A stretch of DNA of 64,000 bases from Mycolicibacterium alvei (GTDB lineage: Bacteria > Actinomycetota > Actinomycetes > Mycobacteriales > Mycobacteriaceae). The position numbers and the translations under genes are program-made. This document shows, in pieces, positions 38,901-48,830 of this stretch. The stretch is from positions 3,906,001-3,970,000 of the forward strand of contig NZ_AP022565.1 in assembly GCF_010727325.1 (NCBI RefSeq), in the 5' to 3' direction. Position 1 is the stretch's first letter. Every line of letters starts with the position of its first letter. The notes beneath the pieces are model-generated. The model saw only the letters and a list, made by a program, of their open reading frames with translations, was not told the origin of the DNA and did no database searches.

Positions 38901-40543
38901 ACCCGTGGGTGGCCGAGGTTCGGCACTCGACCCCGGGTGTCGGCCTGATCTCCCCGCCGCCGCACCACGACATCTACTCGATCGAGGATCTGGCACAGCT
39001 GATCCACGATCTGAAGAACGCCAACCCGGTCGCACGTGTGCACGTGAAGCTGGTTTCGGAAAACGGTGTCGGAACCGTCGCCGCGGGTGTCTCGAAGGCA
39101 CACGCCGACGTGGTGCTGATCTCCGGCCACGACGGCGGAACCGGCGCCACCCCGCTCACCTCGATGAAGCACGCCGGCGCCCCGTGGGAGCTGGGCCTGG
39201 CCGAGACGCAGCAGACCCTGCTACTCAACGGACTGCGTGACCGCATCGTGGTCCAGGTCGACGGTCAGCTCAAGACCGGTCGCGATGTCGTGGTCGCCGC
39301 GCTGCTGGGCGCCGAGGAATTCGGTTTCGCCACTGCGCCGCTGGTGGTCTCGGGCTGCATCATGATGCGCGTCTGCCACCTCGACACCTGCCCGGTGGGT
39401 GTGGCCACCCAGAACCCCTTGCTGCGTGAGCGGTTCAACGGCAAGCCCGAGTTCGTCGAGAACTTCTTCATGTTCATCGCCGAAGAAGTCCGGGAACTCA
39501 TGGCGCAGTTGGGCTTCCGTACGGTCAACGAGATGGTCGGCCAGGTCGGCGCGCTGGACACCACCCAGGCCGCCGAGCACTGGAAGGCCCACAAGCTGGA
39601 TCTGACGCCGGTGTTGTACGAGCCAGAGTCGGCGTTCATGAACCAGGACCTGTACTGCAGCTCGCGTCAGGACCACGGTCTGGACAAGGCGCTGGATCAG
39701 CAGCTGATCACCCAGAGCCGCGAAGCCCTGGATTCCGCTTCGCCCGTCCGATTCTCGACCAAGATCACCAACGTCAACCGCACGGTGGGCACCATGCTCG
39801 GCCACGAGGTCACCAAGGCCTATGGCGGACAAGGGCTTCCGGACGGCACCATCGACATCACGTTCGACGGGTCGGCGGGCAACAGCTTCGGTGCGTTCGT
39901 GCCCAAGGGCATCACGCTGCGGGTCTACGGCGACGCCAACGACTACGTCGGCAAGGGCCTGTCGGGTGGCCGGATCGTGGTCCGCCCGGACGACGCGGCA
40001 CCGGCCGACTTCGCCGCCGAGGACAACATCATCGCCGGCAACGTGGCGCTGTTCGGTGCTACCAGCGGCGAGGCGTTCCTGCGCGGTCAGGTCGGCGAGC
40101 GGTTCGCGGTCCGTAACTCCGGCGCCCACGCGGTCGTCGAGGGTGTGGGCGACCACGGCTGCGAGTACATGACCGGCGGAAAGGTCGTCATCCTCGGACC
40201 CACCGGCCGTAACTTCGCGGCGGGCATGTCCGGTGGTGTCGCCTACGTCTACGACCCGGCCGGCGTGCTGGGCCAGAACCTGAACACCGAGATGGTGGAG
40301 CTGGAAGCTTTGGAGGCCTCGGACGCCGAATGGCTGCAGGGCATTCTCACCGCCCACGTCGACGCGACCGATTCTGCTGTGGGGCAACGGATCCTGGACT
40401 CCTGGGATGGAACGGATGGGGCGTTGAAGCACTTTGTGAAGGTCATGCCGCGCGACTACAAGCGTGTGCTGGCCGCGATCGCCGCGGCCGAAAAGGCCGG
40501 CGAGAACGTGAACGAAGCGATCATGGCGGCCGCAAATGGCTGA
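35945..40543 (+). CDS. gltB: glutamate synthase (NADPH), large subunit
   Basis: 1532 residues from ATG 35945 with AAGGTGGGA before it; upstream in-frame codons do not match the family. Makes two glutamates from glutamine and 2-oxoglutarate. The N-terminal glutaminase domain has its nucleophile Cys18 ([10 protein letters not shown]), exposed by removing a propeptide. The FMN and [3Fe-4S] centre shows as [15 protein letters not shown], and the C-terminal beta-helix as [23 protein letters not shown]. Near-identical layout to Rv3859c. It overlaps gltD by 8 bases. Confidence 0.97.
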   Translation: MAPSKVGLYNPAYEHDACGVAMVADIQGRRSRDIVDKAITALVNLEHRGAQGAEPNTGDGAGILLQVPDSFLREVVEFTLPEAGSYATGIAFLPQSSRDASAAAEAVEKIVEAEGLTVLGWRQVPIDDSSLGALARDAMPSFRQLFIGGASGMDLERKAYVVRKRAEHELGTKGPGQDGPGRETVYFPSLSGQTFVYKGMLTTPQLKAFYLDLQDERMTSALGIVHSRFSTNTFPSWPLAHPFRRIAHNGEINTVTGNENWMRAREALIRTDVFGTDGLDKIVPVCTPGASDTARFDEVLELLHLGGRSLPHAVLMMIPEAWERAESMDPARRAFYEFHDSLMEPWDGPASVCFTDGTVIGAVLDRNGLRPSRIWVTDDGLVVMASEAGVLPLDPSTVVKKMRLQPGRMFLVDTAQGRIVSDEEIKAELAAELPYQEWVEAGLFPLDELPPGDYVRMPHHRVVLRQQIFGYTYEELNLLVAPMARTGAEALGSMGTDTPVAILSARPRMLFDYFQQLFAQVTNPPLDAIREEVVTSLQGVIGPEGDLLNPGPESCRQIVLSQPILRNADLSKLVCVDPDHEVRGHKHGMRAAVVRCLYPVNRGGQGLKEALDNVRAKVSEAIREGARIIVLSDRESNETMAPIPSLLSVAAVHHHLVRERTRTKVGLVAEAGDAREVHHMAMLCGFGAAAVNPYMAFESIEDMVDRGLIAGISSDKAKANYVKAAGKGVLKVMSKMGISTLASYTGAQLFQAIGISQGVLDQYFTGLSCPVGGIDLDDIAADVATRHALAFLDRPDERAHRELEVGGEYQWRREGEYHLFNPDTVFKLQHSTRTGQYSIFKEYTALVDDQSERMASLRGLLKFKDLNDTGRQAIPLDEVEPASEIVKRFSTGAMSYGSISAEAHETLAIAMNRLGARSNSGEGGESVHRFEPEANGDWRRSAIKQVASGRFGVTSHYLTNCSDIQIKMAQGAKPGEGGQLPGHKVYPWVAEVRHSTPGVGLISPPPHHDIYSIEDLAQLIHDLKNANPVARVHVKLVSENGVGTVAAGVSKAHADVVLISGHDGGTGATPLTSMKHAGAPWELGLAETQQTLLLNGLRDRIVVQVDGQLKTGRDVVVAALLGAEEFGFATAPLVVSGCIMMRVCHLDTCPVGVATQNPLLRERFNGKPEFVENFFMFIAEEVRELMAQLGFRTVNEMVGQVGALDTTQAAEHWKAHKLDLTPVLYEPESAFMNQDLYCSSRQDHGLDKALDQQLITQSREALDSASPVRFSTKITNVNRTVGTMLGHEVTKAYGGQGLPDGTIDITFDGSAGNSFGAFVPKGITLRVYGDANDYVGKGLSGGRIVVRPDDAAPADFAAEDNIIAGNVALFGATSGEAFLRGQVGERFAVRNSGAHAVVEGVGDHGCEYMTGGKVVILGPTGRNFAAGMSGGVAYVYDPAGVLGQNLNTEMVELEALEASDAEWLQGILTAHVDATDSAVGQRILDSWDGTDGALKHFVKVMPRDYKRVLAAIAAAEKAGENVNEAIMAAANG

Positions 40544-42002
40544 TCCGCGCGGTTTCCTCAAGCACACCTCGAAGGAACTCCCGACCCGCAGGCCGGTTCC
40601 GCTGCGGCTGAAGGACTGGAAAGAGGTCTACGAGGACTTCTCCCACGAAAAGCTGCAGGACCAGGCATCACGGTGCATGGACTGCGGTATCCCGTTCTGC
40701 CACAACGGCTGTCCCCTGGGGAACCTGATCCCCGAGTGGAACGACCTGGTGTACAAGGACCGGTGGCGCGACGCGATCGAGCGGCTGCACGCCACCAACA
40801 ACTTCCCGGAGTTCACCGGACGGCTCTGCCCCGCCCCGTGTGAGGCGTCGTGCGTCCTGGGCATCAACCAGGACCCGGTGACCATCAAGCAGGTCGAGGT
40901 CGAGCTCATCGACAACGCCTACGACCAGGGCTGGGTTGTTCCGAAGATGCCCGACGTGCAGACCGGCAAGAAGGTCGCCGTCGTCGGGTCCGGACCGGCC
41001 GGACTGGCCGCCGCCCAGCAGCTCACCCGCGCCGGCCACACCGTCACCGTGTTCGAGCGTGCCGACCGCATCGGCGGCCTGCTGCGCTACGGCATCCCCG
41101 AGTTCAAGATGGAAAAGCGCCACATCGACCGGCGTCTGGAGCAGATGGCGGCCGAAGGTACCCAGTTCCGCCCCGGCGTCAACGTCGGCGTCGACATCAC
41201 CGTGGCGCAGCTGCGGCTGAACTATGACGCGGTCGTGCTGGCCGGCGGTGCCACCGCATGGCGCGACCTGCCGGTCCCGGGCCGCGAGCTCGACGGCATC
41301 CACCAGGCGATGGAGTTCCTGCCCTGGGCCAACCGCGTGCAGCTCGGCGATGACGTCCTCGACGAGAACGGCCAGCCGCCGATCACCGCCAAGGACAAGC
41401 ACGTCATCATCATCGGCGGTGGCGACACCGGCGCGGACTGCCTCGGCACCTCGCACCGTCAGGGTGCGGCCAGCATCCACCAGTTCGAGATCATGCCGCG
41501 CCCGCCGGAGACCCGTGCCGACTCGACCCCGTGGCCGACCTACCCGCTGATGTTCCGGGTGTCCTCGGCCCACGAAGAGGGCGGCGATCGCGTGTTCTCG
41601 GTCAACACCGAGGAATTCACCGGCGCCGACGGTCATGTGACCGGCCTGCGTGCGCACGAGGTCAAGATGAACGGCGGCAAGTTCGAGAAGGTCGAAGGGA
41701 GCGACTTCGAGCTCAAGGCCGACCTGGTGCTGCTCGCCATGGGATTCGTCGGCCCGGAGAAGGAAGGGCTGCTGACCAAGCTCGGCGTCGAGCTGACCGA
41801 CCGCGGAAATGTCTCCCGCGACAACAACTTCCAGACCTCGGTGCCCGGCGTGTTCGTTGCCGGCGACATGGGTCGCGGACAGTCGTTGATCGTGTGGGCG
41901 ATCGCGGAAGGCCGGGCCGCCGCCGCGGGTGTGGACCGCTTCCTGATGGGCAAGACCGCCCTGCCGGCCGTGATCAAGCCGACTGCTGCACCGCAGCGCT
42001 GA
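40536..42002 (+). CDS. gltD: glutamate synthase, small subunit
   Basis: 488 residues. Passes electrons from NADPH through FAD and two [4Fe-4S] clusters to GltB. Cluster cysteines: [17 protein letters not shown] and [12 protein letters not shown]. The FAD site is [15 protein letters not shown] and the NADPH site [13 protein letters not shown]. The C-terminal [19 protein letters not shown] is typical. It overlaps the gltB stop, so translation is coupled. Confidence 0.97.
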   Translation: MADPRGFLKHTSKELPTRRPVPLRLKDWKEVYEDFSHEKLQDQASRCMDCGIPFCHNGCPLGNLIPEWNDLVYKDRWRDAIERLHATNNFPEFTGRLCPAPCEASCVLGINQDPVTIKQVEVELIDNAYDQGWVVPKMPDVQTGKKVAVVGSGPAGLAAAQQLTRAGHTVTVFERADRIGGLLRYGIPEFKMEKRHIDRRLEQMAAEGTQFRPGVNVGVDITVAQLRLNYDAVVLAGGATAWRDLPVPGRELDGIHQAMEFLPWANRVQLGDDVLDENGQPPITAKDKHVIIIGGGDTGADCLGTSHRQGAASIHQFEIMPRPPETRADSTPWPTYPLMFRVSSAHEEGGDRVFSVNTEEFTGADGHVTGLRAHEVKMNGGKFEKVEGSDFELKADLVLLAMGFVGPEKEGLLTKLGVELTDRGNVSRDNNFQTSVPGVFVAGDMGRGQSLIVWAIAEGRAAAAGVDRFLMGKTALPAVIKPTAAPQR

Positions 42003-42229
42003 TTTTGGTGAATCGGCCTGCTATCAGGGTCGATTGAGATTGCTGAGTGCCACCGACGCTTCGAGTGAATCCACCGGTGCTGACCCATGTCCGTGGGCCA
42101 GCCGCTGGCATCGAGTGGCACGGCCCTCGCAGGTCTGCATTGGGCAAGTTCGCCGGACCCGTCCAGTACTACACCGTCTGAGCCTCGTGCCCGCACGTCG
42201 AACACGTACCACCGGCTTAGCGAGGAAGG

Positions 42230-42943
42230 ATGGGGAGCATGACGTTGAGTTTCATCGGCTCCTGGGGTGAGCGGCTCGAGTCCGAGTCAGAATCGGCCGA
42301 GCGTATGCAGCGGTCGTGGGAGGCGTTCCCTCAGGAGTGCGGCGTCTACACGCCGTGGTCGTTGCAGTTGTACCCAGAAGGCGAGTTGCGGCTGCAACCC
42401 GTGCCCGCAGACGACCTCGGCGCGATCGTCGACGCCGTCCGGTTGGTCACTGAGAGGATCAACGAGGGTCCACGAACCGCGCCCGGATTTTATCTCCAAT
42501 TCGTGCGGGAACAGCTGGATGCGCCTGTTGTTACCGCGGGTGGGCCGCTCTTCTCGTACGACGTGCGGTGCGGCTTCGAGGGCCCGCGTGCGCCGCGCAA
42601 CCATGTACTTTTTCAGCTGGACCCCGCCGCAAGCGGTCCTTCCGATGAGCACCAGGTGGTGCGCGACTATCTCAGTGCCCTAGTGCGGGCGTGGGAGGCA
42701 GACCATGTCTCGGTGTCCCCGCTCACTTTTCTCAAGGCGCAGCGCCACAAAACTCCGCAGGTACGTGTCGGTTGGATGACGTACATCCGAGACAACGTCA
42801 CATTGGATACCTCCCTCGTGCCGGAGGAAGTGCACATCGAGGCGGGTGACGGTGGGCGGTACCTGACGCTCTCGGGGACCCCGCAAGAGCCTTCGCTCGA
42901 CCAGGCGTTGGCGATCCGAGGGGCACTCGGCTACGCCACCTGA
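42230..42943 (+). CDS. Imm52-like immunity family protein
   Basis: 237 residues from ATG 42230 (GAGGAAGG directly before); ATG 42239 behind GGGGAGC is an equal choice. FIGSWGERLESESESAERMQ at the start, and VGWMTYIRDNV near 180, resemble the Imm52 family of polymorphic-toxin immunity proteins. No toxin gene with a matching orientation is nearby, so it may be an orphan immunity gene. The family call is from pattern memory only. Confidence 0.45.
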   Translation: MGSMTLSFIGSWGERLESESESAERMQRSWEAFPQECGVYTPWSLQLYPEGELRLQPVPADDLGAIVDAVRLVTERINEGPRTAPGFYLQFVREQLDAPVVTAGGPLFSYDVRCGFEGPRAPRNHVLFQLDPAASGPSDEHQVVRDYLSALVRAWEADHVSVSPLTFLKAQRHKTPQVRVGWMTYIRDNVTLDTSLVPEEVHIEAGDGGRYLTLSGTPQEPSLDQALAIRGALGYAT

Positions 42944-43202
42944 TCCAACATTGACCGTGTAGGTAGAGCTGCTCCCACTTCGTCACGTCAGAGTGGCTCT
43001 CGTTGTCGGGCGTTGCGCTGGCGTGGCATTGGGCGGGAAAAGTCGTCACTCTAGACACATCCGCCCCACAAAAAACATCTGATCTTTGCCCGGCGTGCCT
43101 CGCGCGGTTTGCCGGATGTCGGGTATCTAATGACGTGGTGAGAACGCTGCGGTAACGTACAACCACGGGTACAGCAACTAGTAATTCGCAGGAGTGATCG
43201 CC

Positions 43203-43343
43203 GTGTACATCAACCCGATCAATCGGTCACGGATGAGTCGTATTGCCTGGTCATTGTTCCGTCATCCAATGAAATGCCGTGAATTCCCGGCCAAGAACGA
43301 GCGCCTGGTCACGGCCGACGAGCTACTTCGCTTCGGGTTCTGA
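43203..43343 (+). CDS. small protein, 46 residues
   Basis: GTG start with GGAG 8 bases upstream. Basic N-terminal half (YINPINRSRMSRIAWSLFRH) and a mixed C-terminal half ending in LLRFGF. Codon use is mycobacterial, with G or C in most third positions in its second half. Its own 259-base upstream gap suggests a promoter. A hairpin follows 18 bases after the stop. Function unknown. Confidence 0.5.
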   Translation: MYINPINRSRMSRIAWSLFRHPMKCREFPAKNERLVTADELLRFGF

Positions 43344-43360
43344 CGGGTATCCGTCCCCTC

Positions 43361-43375
43361 GGGTCCGGTGGACCC
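43361..43375 (+). terminator. short hairpin after the 46-residue gene
   Basis: GGGTCC-GGT-GGACCC, a perfect 6-base stem with a 3-base loop and no T-run. Mycobacteria often end transcripts at such T-less hairpins. It also lies 22 bases after the end of the convergent F420 oxidoreductase. Confidence 0.35.
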
Positions 43376-43397
43376 GCACCCCGTTGCTGTTCGCTGG

Positions 43398-44249
43398 TCA
43401 GTGGGTCAGCTGACCAGAATCCCTGATCGCCTCCGCCAACGGTTCCAGCACGGCCGGATCGTAGGGCAACGGCAGGTAGATGATCGCCAGATCCAGGCCC
43501 TCGGCGCCGAGGGCCGCGGCCTCGGCAACCACCTTCGCGTAATCGCGATCCGCACCGAGGCGCACGTGCGCCGACAGGGTGATCTCCTTGGGATCGCGGC
43601 CGATATCGGCGCAGTGCGCGGCAAGCACATCGCGCTTGCGGGCGAACTCCTCAGGCGGACCGCCGACGAAGTTCCAGTGATCGGCGTACTTCGCGGTGAT
43701 CCGCAGCGTCCGCTTCTCACCGCTACCGCCGATACAGAACGGCGGATGCGGTTGCTGGGGGCCCTTGGGCTCGTTGCGGGCATCCTTGAGTTGATAGAAC
43801 TTGCCGTCGAACGTCGTCGTCTCCTGCGTCAGCAGTCCCTTGAGAACCTCGCAGGCCTCCTCGAACCGGTCGAAGCGCTCCTTGATCGAGCCCAGTTCGA
43901 TTCCGTAAGCGTCCGACTCCTCCTCGTTCCAGCCGGCGCCGATGCCGAACTCGAGGCGACCGCCCGAGACAATGTCGAGTGCCGAAGCCATATTCGCCAG
44001 CACGGCGGGATGGCGGTAGTGAATACCGGTGACGAGCACGCCGACGCGCAACCGCTCGGTGGCCTGGGCCAGCGCGGTCAGCGTCGTCCAGCCTTCCAGG
44101 CAGGGGCCGGCGGGGTCGGAGAAGATCGGATAGAAGTGGTCGAACGTCCAGCCGGATTCGAAGACCTCGATCGGATCGGCTGCTTTCCAGATGGCCAGCA
44201 TGTCGGCCCAGGTGGTGTTCTGCGGGGAGGTTTTGAAGGCGAAGCGCAC
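43398..44249 (-). CDS. LLM-class F420-dependent oxidoreductase
   Basis: 284 residues from GTG 44249, where known relatives begin (RFAFKTSPQNTTWADM). Luciferase-like TIM barrel: LRVGVLVTGIHYRHPAVLANMAS and GRLEFGIGAGWNEEE are the F420-binding strands; PPFCIGGSGEKRTLRITAKYADHWN is the third conserved stretch. It transfers hydride between F420 and an unknown substrate. It stands alone on its strand. Confidence 0.88.
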   Translation of the reverse strand: MRFAFKTSPQNTTWADMLAIWKAADPIEVFESGWTFDHFYPIFSDPAGPCLEGWTTLTALAQATERLRVGVLVTGIHYRHPAVLANMASALDIVSGGRLEFGIGAGWNEEESDAYGIELGSIKERFDRFEEACEVLKGLLTQETTTFDGKFYQLKDARNEPKGPQQPHPPFCIGGSGEKRTLRITAKYADHWNFVGGPPEEFARKRDVLAAHCADIGRDPKEITLSAHVRLGADRDYAKVVAEAAALGAEGLDLAIIYLPLPYDPAVLEPLAEAIRDSGQLTH

Positions 44250-44394
44250 GTCTTCACAAACTAGTCGCCCCGAAGAATTCATTCCGGACAATCCGCACTG
44301 CACTGATTACACATCTTCGGAGCCGCCTGGCCACTGCAATCGGTAGTGTCGGGCAGGGAACGATGCGGAATCCGCGATCCATCTGGGAGTGAAC

Positions 44395-45741
44395 ATGAGC
44401 GAATACGCTGTCACCGATCCGGCGACCGCAAAGGTAGTCGCCACCTACCCGACCTCGACCGACGCCGAGATCCAGGCCGCGATCGAGGCTGCCGCCAAGA
44501 CCGGCCGCACCTGGGCGCGCACGACCACGGTGGCCGAGCGGGCCGCGCTGATCGGGAAGGTCGCCGCCCTGCACGAGCAGCGCCGCGAACAACTCGCCGA
44601 CGTCATCGTCCGCGAAATGGGCAAGCCGCGCGACCAGGCACTGGGCGAGGTCGAATTCAGCGCCGCCATCTACCAGTACTACGCCGACAACGCGGAGACG
44701 TTCCTCGCCGACGAGGAGATCACCCTGCTCGACGGCGAAGGCACCGCAGTGGTCAAGCGAGGCCCGGTCGGTGTGCTGCTCGGCATCATGCCGTGGAACT
44801 ATCCCTACTACCAGGTCGCCCGCTTCGCCGGTCCAAACCTGATCGTGGGCAACACAATTCTGCTCAAGCATGCCCCGCAGTGCCCCGAATCCGCCGAGCT
44901 GCTGCAGCTGATCTTCCTGGAGGCCGGATTGCCGCAAGGCGCCTATGTCGACATCCGTGCCACCAACGACCAGGTCGCCGAGATCATCGCCGACCCCCGG
45001 GTGGCGGCGGTGTCCCTGACGGGTTCCGAGCGGGCGGGCGCCGCGGTGGCCGAGATCGCCGGCCGCAACCTCAAGAAGTGCGTGCTGGAACTCGGCGGCT
45101 CCGATCCGTTCATCCTGCTGTCCACCGACGATCTCGACGCGACCGTGCAATCTGCGGTCGAGGGACGGATGGAGAACACCGGACAGGCCTGCAACGCCGC
45201 CAAGCGGTTCATCGTCGCGGAGGACATCTACGACGACTTCCTGACCAAGTTCACCGACAAGCTGCTGGCCGCCGCCGACGGAATTGCGCCGCTCTCTTCG
45301 GAGTTGGCCGCCGACAGGCTTGAGCAGCAGGTCAGGGCCGCCGTCGAGCAGGGAGCGAAGCTGACCTCGGCGGGTGAGCGTCGCGGTGCCTTCTACCCGC
45401 CGGCCGTGCTCACCGGAGTCACCGAGGACAATGATGCCTACCGTCAGGAACTGTTCGGTCCGGTGGCCGTCGTGTACAAGGCGGGTTCCGAAGATGAGGC
45501 CATCGCCATCGCCAACGACACCCCGTTCGGGTTGGGGTCCTACGTCTTCACCACCGACGCGGATCAGGCCGCCCGGGTGGCCGATCGGATCGATGCGGGC
45601 ATGGTGTTCGTCAACGCCGTCGGCGCCGAAGGGGTCGAGTTGCCGTTCGGCGGTATCAAGCGGTCCGGCTTCGGGCGGGAGCTGGGCAAGTTCGGCATGG
45701 ACGAGTTCGTGAACAAGAAGCTGATCCGCACGGTCAGCTGA
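44395..45741 (+). CDS. NAD(P)-dependent aldehyde/succinate-semialdehyde dehydrogenase
   Basis: 448 residues from ATG 44395 (GGGAG 7 bases upstream). Complete ALDH set: PWNYPYYQ, the cofactor loop around LTGSERAG, catalytic Glu in LELGGSD and nucleophile Cys in NTGQACNAAKRF; ELFGPVAVVY and the closing KRSGFGRELGKFGMDEF. The last motif and the Ala-Thr-Tyr start resemble succinate-semialdehyde dehydrogenases of the GabD type, but the substrate is not certain. The end overlaps sulP by 8 bases tail to tail. Confidence 0.87.
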   Translation: MSEYAVTDPATAKVVATYPTSTDAEIQAAIEAAAKTGRTWARTTTVAERAALIGKVAALHEQRREQLADVIVREMGKPRDQALGEVEFSAAIYQYYADNAETFLADEEITLLDGEGTAVVKRGPVGVLLGIMPWNYPYYQVARFAGPNLIVGNTILLKHAPQCPESAELLQLIFLEAGLPQGAYVDIRATNDQVAEIIADPRVAAVSLTGSERAGAAVAEIAGRNLKKCVLELGGSDPFILLSTDDLDATVQSAVEGRMENTGQACNAAKRFIVAEDIYDDFLTKFTDKLLAAADGIAPLSSELAADRLEQQVRAAVEQGAKLTSAGERRGAFYPPAVLTGVTEDNDAYRQELFGPVAVVYKAGSEDEAIAIANDTPFGLGSYVFTTDADQAARVADRIDAGMVFVNAVGAEGVELPFGGIKRSGFGRELGKFGMDEFVNKKLIRTVS

Positions 45742-47362
45742 CGTGTGAGCGGGCATGCTCGATCGCTTCATCGAGCGAATCGAGCAGATGGTTTTCGTGT
45801 CGCAGTGACTCGAACACGCCGACGTTGGTCAGCAACTCGGCGTGTTCGGGGCGAACACCCTTGATGATCACCGTGATACCGCGCGACTCCAGTTCGGTCG
45901 CGATCTCGGCGAGGGTGTGCGCACCGGTGGCGTCGAGCATGCCCAGCTGTGACATCCGGATGATGACGACCGAGGTCTGCGGATGCTCGGTATCCGTGAT
46001 TGTATTCGAAATGCGTTCGGCCGCACCGAAGAACATCGCACCGTCAAGTCGTAGCAGTGCGATCTGATCATCACCGGGCAGCCTCGGGCCGGGTAGCTGC
46101 TCGCGCACGACGCTGCTGCGCCGAGCCACCGTGCGCAACGCGAAGAACGCGGCCACCACGATGCCGATCTCGACGGCCTCGATCAGGTCGAAGCACACGG
46201 TCACCGCGGCGGTCAGCACGAAGATCAGGGCGTCGGATCGAGTGGAGTGCAGGATCTTCCGGATCGTGGTGGCCGAGATCATCCGGAACGACGTCACCAT
46301 CAGCACGCCGGACAGCGCGGCGAGCGGGATGGTCGAAACCGGTCCGGTCGCCAGATACACCACGGCCAGCAGCACCAGCGAGTGCACGATGGCCGCGAGC
46401 CGGGTCTTCGCACCGGACCGCACGTTGACCGCGGTTCTGGCGATCGCGCCGGTCGCGGGCATGCCGCCGAACACCCCTGAGGCCACCGAAGCCAGCCCCT
46501 GCCCGACCAACTCGCGGTCGGGATCGTACGGCCCGGTCGGCGACATCGTTGCCGCGACCCGCGCCGAGAGCAGCGATTCGATGGCCGCCAGGGCGGCAAT
46601 GGCCAGCGCGGCGCCGAGCAGGGTGCGCACCGCGCTCAGGTCGGCGTGGGGGAGCACCGGGGTGGGCAGATGCGACGGCAACTCACCGATCGCGACGACG
46701 GGGAGGTGCAGCACGCTGACCGCGACCGTGGCGACGATCACCGCCGTCAACGACTCGGGGATCGAGCGGTGCAACCGGGGAAGCATCACCATGAGCAGCG
46801 CGACAACAGCCACCACGCCAAGGGTTTTCGCGGCGGCGGACCAGTCGGCGTGGACGACGACGTTGATCGCGGCGGGTAGCGTGCGTTCACCGGCCGGCGC
46901 CTGCTGTGCGAAGGCTGCGGGCACCTGCTGCAGGAAGATGATGGTCGCGATACCGAGGGTGAACCCCTCGATCACCGGCCACGGGATGAACGTCACCGCC
47001 CGGCCCAGTCCGGTGACGCCGGCGGCCAACACGATCAGGCCTGCGACCACCGTCACCACTGCGATGCTGCCGAGTCCGTGTTGCGCAACGATCGGGGCAA
47101 GCACCACCGCCATGGCGCCCGTTGGCCCCGATACCTGCACACGCGAGCCGCCGAACACGGCTGCCACCAACCCGGCCACCACGGCCGTGACCAACCCTGC
47201 CGCGGCCCCGACCCCCGAGCTGATGCCGAACGCCAACGCCAACGGCAGAGCCACCACCCCGACCGTCACGCCGGCGAGGACGTCGCGGCGCCAGGAGCGC
47301 GGCAGGTCCGCATAGTCGTCGCGCTGCGGCAGCAACCGAGCGATCGTCCCGGTGGTTATCAC
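45734..47362 (-). CDS. SulP-family anion transporter with STAS domain
   Basis: 542 residues. Ten or more membrane helices from residue 24 to about 420, with VSGPTGAMAVVLAPIV as the conserved sulphate-transporter motif. The C-terminal 110 residues are a STAS domain (VVIIRMSQLGMLDATGAHTLAEI, with Asp-Ala-Thr-Gly). Carries sulphate, bicarbonate or similar anions. It overlaps the ArsR gene (ATGA) and is the second gene of that operon, so it is probably induced by whatever that repressor senses. Confidence 0.9.
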   Translation of the reverse strand: MITTGTIARLLPQRDDYADLPRSWRRDVLAGVTVGVVALPLALAFGISSGVGAAAGLVTAVVAGLVAAVFGGSRVQVSGPTGAMAVVLAPIVAQHGLGSIAVVTVVAGLIVLAAGVTGLGRAVTFIPWPVIEGFTLGIATIIFLQQVPAAFAQQAPAGERTLPAAINVVVHADWSAAAKTLGVVAVVALLMVMLPRLHRSIPESLTAVIVATVAVSVLHLPVVAIGELPSHLPTPVLPHADLSAVRTLLGAALAIAALAAIESLLSARVAATMSPTGPYDPDRELVGQGLASVASGVFGGMPATGAIARTAVNVRSGAKTRLAAIVHSLVLLAVVYLATGPVSTIPLAALSGVLMVTSFRMISATTIRKILHSTRSDALIFVLTAAVTVCFDLIEAVEIGIVVAAFFALRTVARRSSVVREQLPGPRLPGDDQIALLRLDGAMFFGAAERISNTITDTEHPQTSVVIIRMSQLGMLDATGAHTLAEIATELESRGITVIIKGVRPEHAELLTNVGVFESLRHENHLLDSLDEAIEHARSHVS

Positions 47363-47733
47363 GATTGTTGCCTGATCGGAGGCAGGGTCTGCAGCGTCTC
47401 CAACTGATCACGCTGCGCACCGAGGGTATCGGCCAGGAAGGTCCGGGCGATCACCAGCAACTCGGAGATCTTGGGGTGTGCGAGTTCGTAGAACACCGCG
47501 TTACCGATGCGCCGGCCGTTGACCACATGGTGCCGCTTGAGGACCGCCAGGTGCTGGGACAGCAGCGTCGGCTCGATCCCCGTCTCGGCGAGGATCTCGC
47601 TGACCGGAGTGGGGTCATTAGTGGCCGAAAGGATTTCGAGGACCCTGATCCGCGCCGGATGGGCCAGCGCTTTGAACAGGTTGGCCTTGATCTCATACAG
47701 GGGTTGTTCGGGGCTGCCGAGGAAACTGGGCAC
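47359..47733 (-). CDS. ArsR-family repressor
   Basis: 124 residues. A winged helix with FKALAHPARIRVLEILS, the DNA helix TEPTLLSQHLAVLKRH-like segment (IEPTLLSQHLAVLKRHHVV) and a wing. There is no Cys residue in the usual metal-sensing helix, so it does not sense arsenite or cadmium in the classical way. It is translationally coupled to sulP; the inverted repeat 25 bases before its start is the likely operator. Confidence 0.87.
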   Translation of the reverse strand: MPSFLGSPEQPLYEIKANLFKALAHPARIRVLEILSATNDPTPVSEILAETGIEPTLLSQHLAVLKRHHVVNGRRIGNAVFYELAHPKISELLVIARTFLADTLGAQRDQLETLQTLPPIRQQS

Positions 47734-47757
47734 GATTCCACCTGATGGCTTGATGGA

Positions 47758-47773
47758 TTGAAGAAATATTCAA
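47758..47773. promoter_or_regulatory. ArsR-type operator
   Basis: TTGAAGAAATATTCAA: perfect 5-base arms around an AT-rich 6-base spacer, in the ArsR promoter. This AT-rich palindrome stands out in a GC-rich region and fits ArsR/SmtB sites. Confidence 0.55.
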
Positions 47774-47822
47774 ACCACTGTAGCCGGATGCCCGGGCATG
47801 CTGCAACCGGCACACTGGACCC

Positions 47823-48827
47823 ATGGATCCGGTGACCGCGCTACGCCAGATCGCGTACTACAAGGACCGTGCCCGCGAAGATCCGCGACGGGTGATGGCC
47901 TACCGCAATGCCGCCGACGTCGTCGAAGCGCTGACCGATGCGCAACGGGAGCGGCTGGGGGCGTCGAACGGTTGGCAGTCGCTGCCGAGGGTGGGACCCA
48001 AGACCGCGAAGGTGATCGCTCAGGCCTGGGCCGGCCGGGAGCCCGACACGCTCGTCGAATTACGTTCGGCGGCCGAGGATCTCGGTGGCGGCGAGGTGCG
48101 TGCCGCGCTGCGTGGCGACTTGCATGTGCACTCGAACTGGTCGGACGGATCCGCCCCGATCGAGGAAATGATGCTGGCCGCGCGCGATCTCGGCCATGAG
48201 TACTGTGCGCTGACCGACCACTCACCGCGGCTCCGAGTGGCCAACGGGTTGTCCCCGGAACGGTTGCGCGAGCAACTCGACGTCATCGACGAGCTGCGCG
48301 AACTCGTGGCACCGATGCACATTCTCACCGGGATCGAGGTCGACATCCTCGAAGACGGGGCTCTGGACCAGGAACCCGAGCTGCTGGAGCGGCTCGACGT
48401 CGTGGTGGCCAGTGTGCACTCCAAACTCGCCATGGATTCGGCGGCCATGACCCGGCGCATGGTCAAGGCCGTCTCGAACCCGCACACCGATGTTCTCGGG
48501 CACTGCACCGGACGCCTGGTCACCGGTGGGCGCGGGGTGCGGCCCGAATCGAAGTTCGACGCCGAGAAGGTCTTCACCGCCTGCCTCGACCACGGCACCG
48601 CCGTCGAGATCAATTCACGACCGGAGCGGCGTGACCCACCGACCCGGCTGCTGAAGCTGGCGCTGGAGATCGGCTGCCTGTTCAGCATCGCCACCGATTC
48701 CCACGCGCCCGGCCAGCTGGAGTTCCTCGGCTACGGAGCCCAGCGGGCCCTGGACGCGGAGGTGCCGATCGAACGGATCGTCAACACCTGGCCGGCCACG
48801 CGGCTGTCTGAGTGGGCTGCCGGCTGA
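47823..48827 (+). CDS. PHP-domain protein with helix-hairpin-helix start (PolX-like without polymerase)
   Basis: 334 residues. The N-terminal 80 residues are the helix-hairpin-helix region of PolX (NGWQSLPRVGPKTAKVIAQ). From about 95 on, a PHP phosphoesterase: GDLHVHSNWSDG holds the first His pair, ALTDHS and GIEVDIL further metal ligands, ASVHSK and GHCTGR later ones, and IATDSHAPG the last. The palm and fingers that polymerise DNA in PolX are absent. It could be a 3'-5' exonuclease or phosphatase for DNA ends. Confidence 0.82.
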   Translation: MDPVTALRQIAYYKDRAREDPRRVMAYRNAADVVEALTDAQRERLGASNGWQSLPRVGPKTAKVIAQAWAGREPDTLVELRSAAEDLGGGEVRAALRGDLHVHSNWSDGSAPIEEMMLAARDLGHEYCALTDHSPRLRVANGLSPERLREQLDVIDELRELVAPMHILTGIEVDILEDGALDQEPELLERLDVVVASVHSKLAMDSAAMTRRMVKAVSNPHTDVLGHCTGRLVTGGRGVRPESKFDAEKVFTACLDHGTAVEINSRPERRDPPTRLLKLALEIGCLFSIATDSHAPGQLEFLGYGAQRALDAEVPIERIVNTWPATRLSEWAAG

Positions 48828-48830
48828 GGC

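Noticed and set aside
37334..40567. Long open frames on the minus strand opposite gltB (366 and 448 codons)
   Set aside because: They mirror gltB codon by codon, are rich in His, Gly, Arg and Val as expected of the reverse frame of GC-rich genes, and match no family I know.
42003..42229. Gene remnant between gltD and the Imm52-like gene
   Set aside because: Short frames in both directions show no recognisable family pattern; I see nothing I can support.
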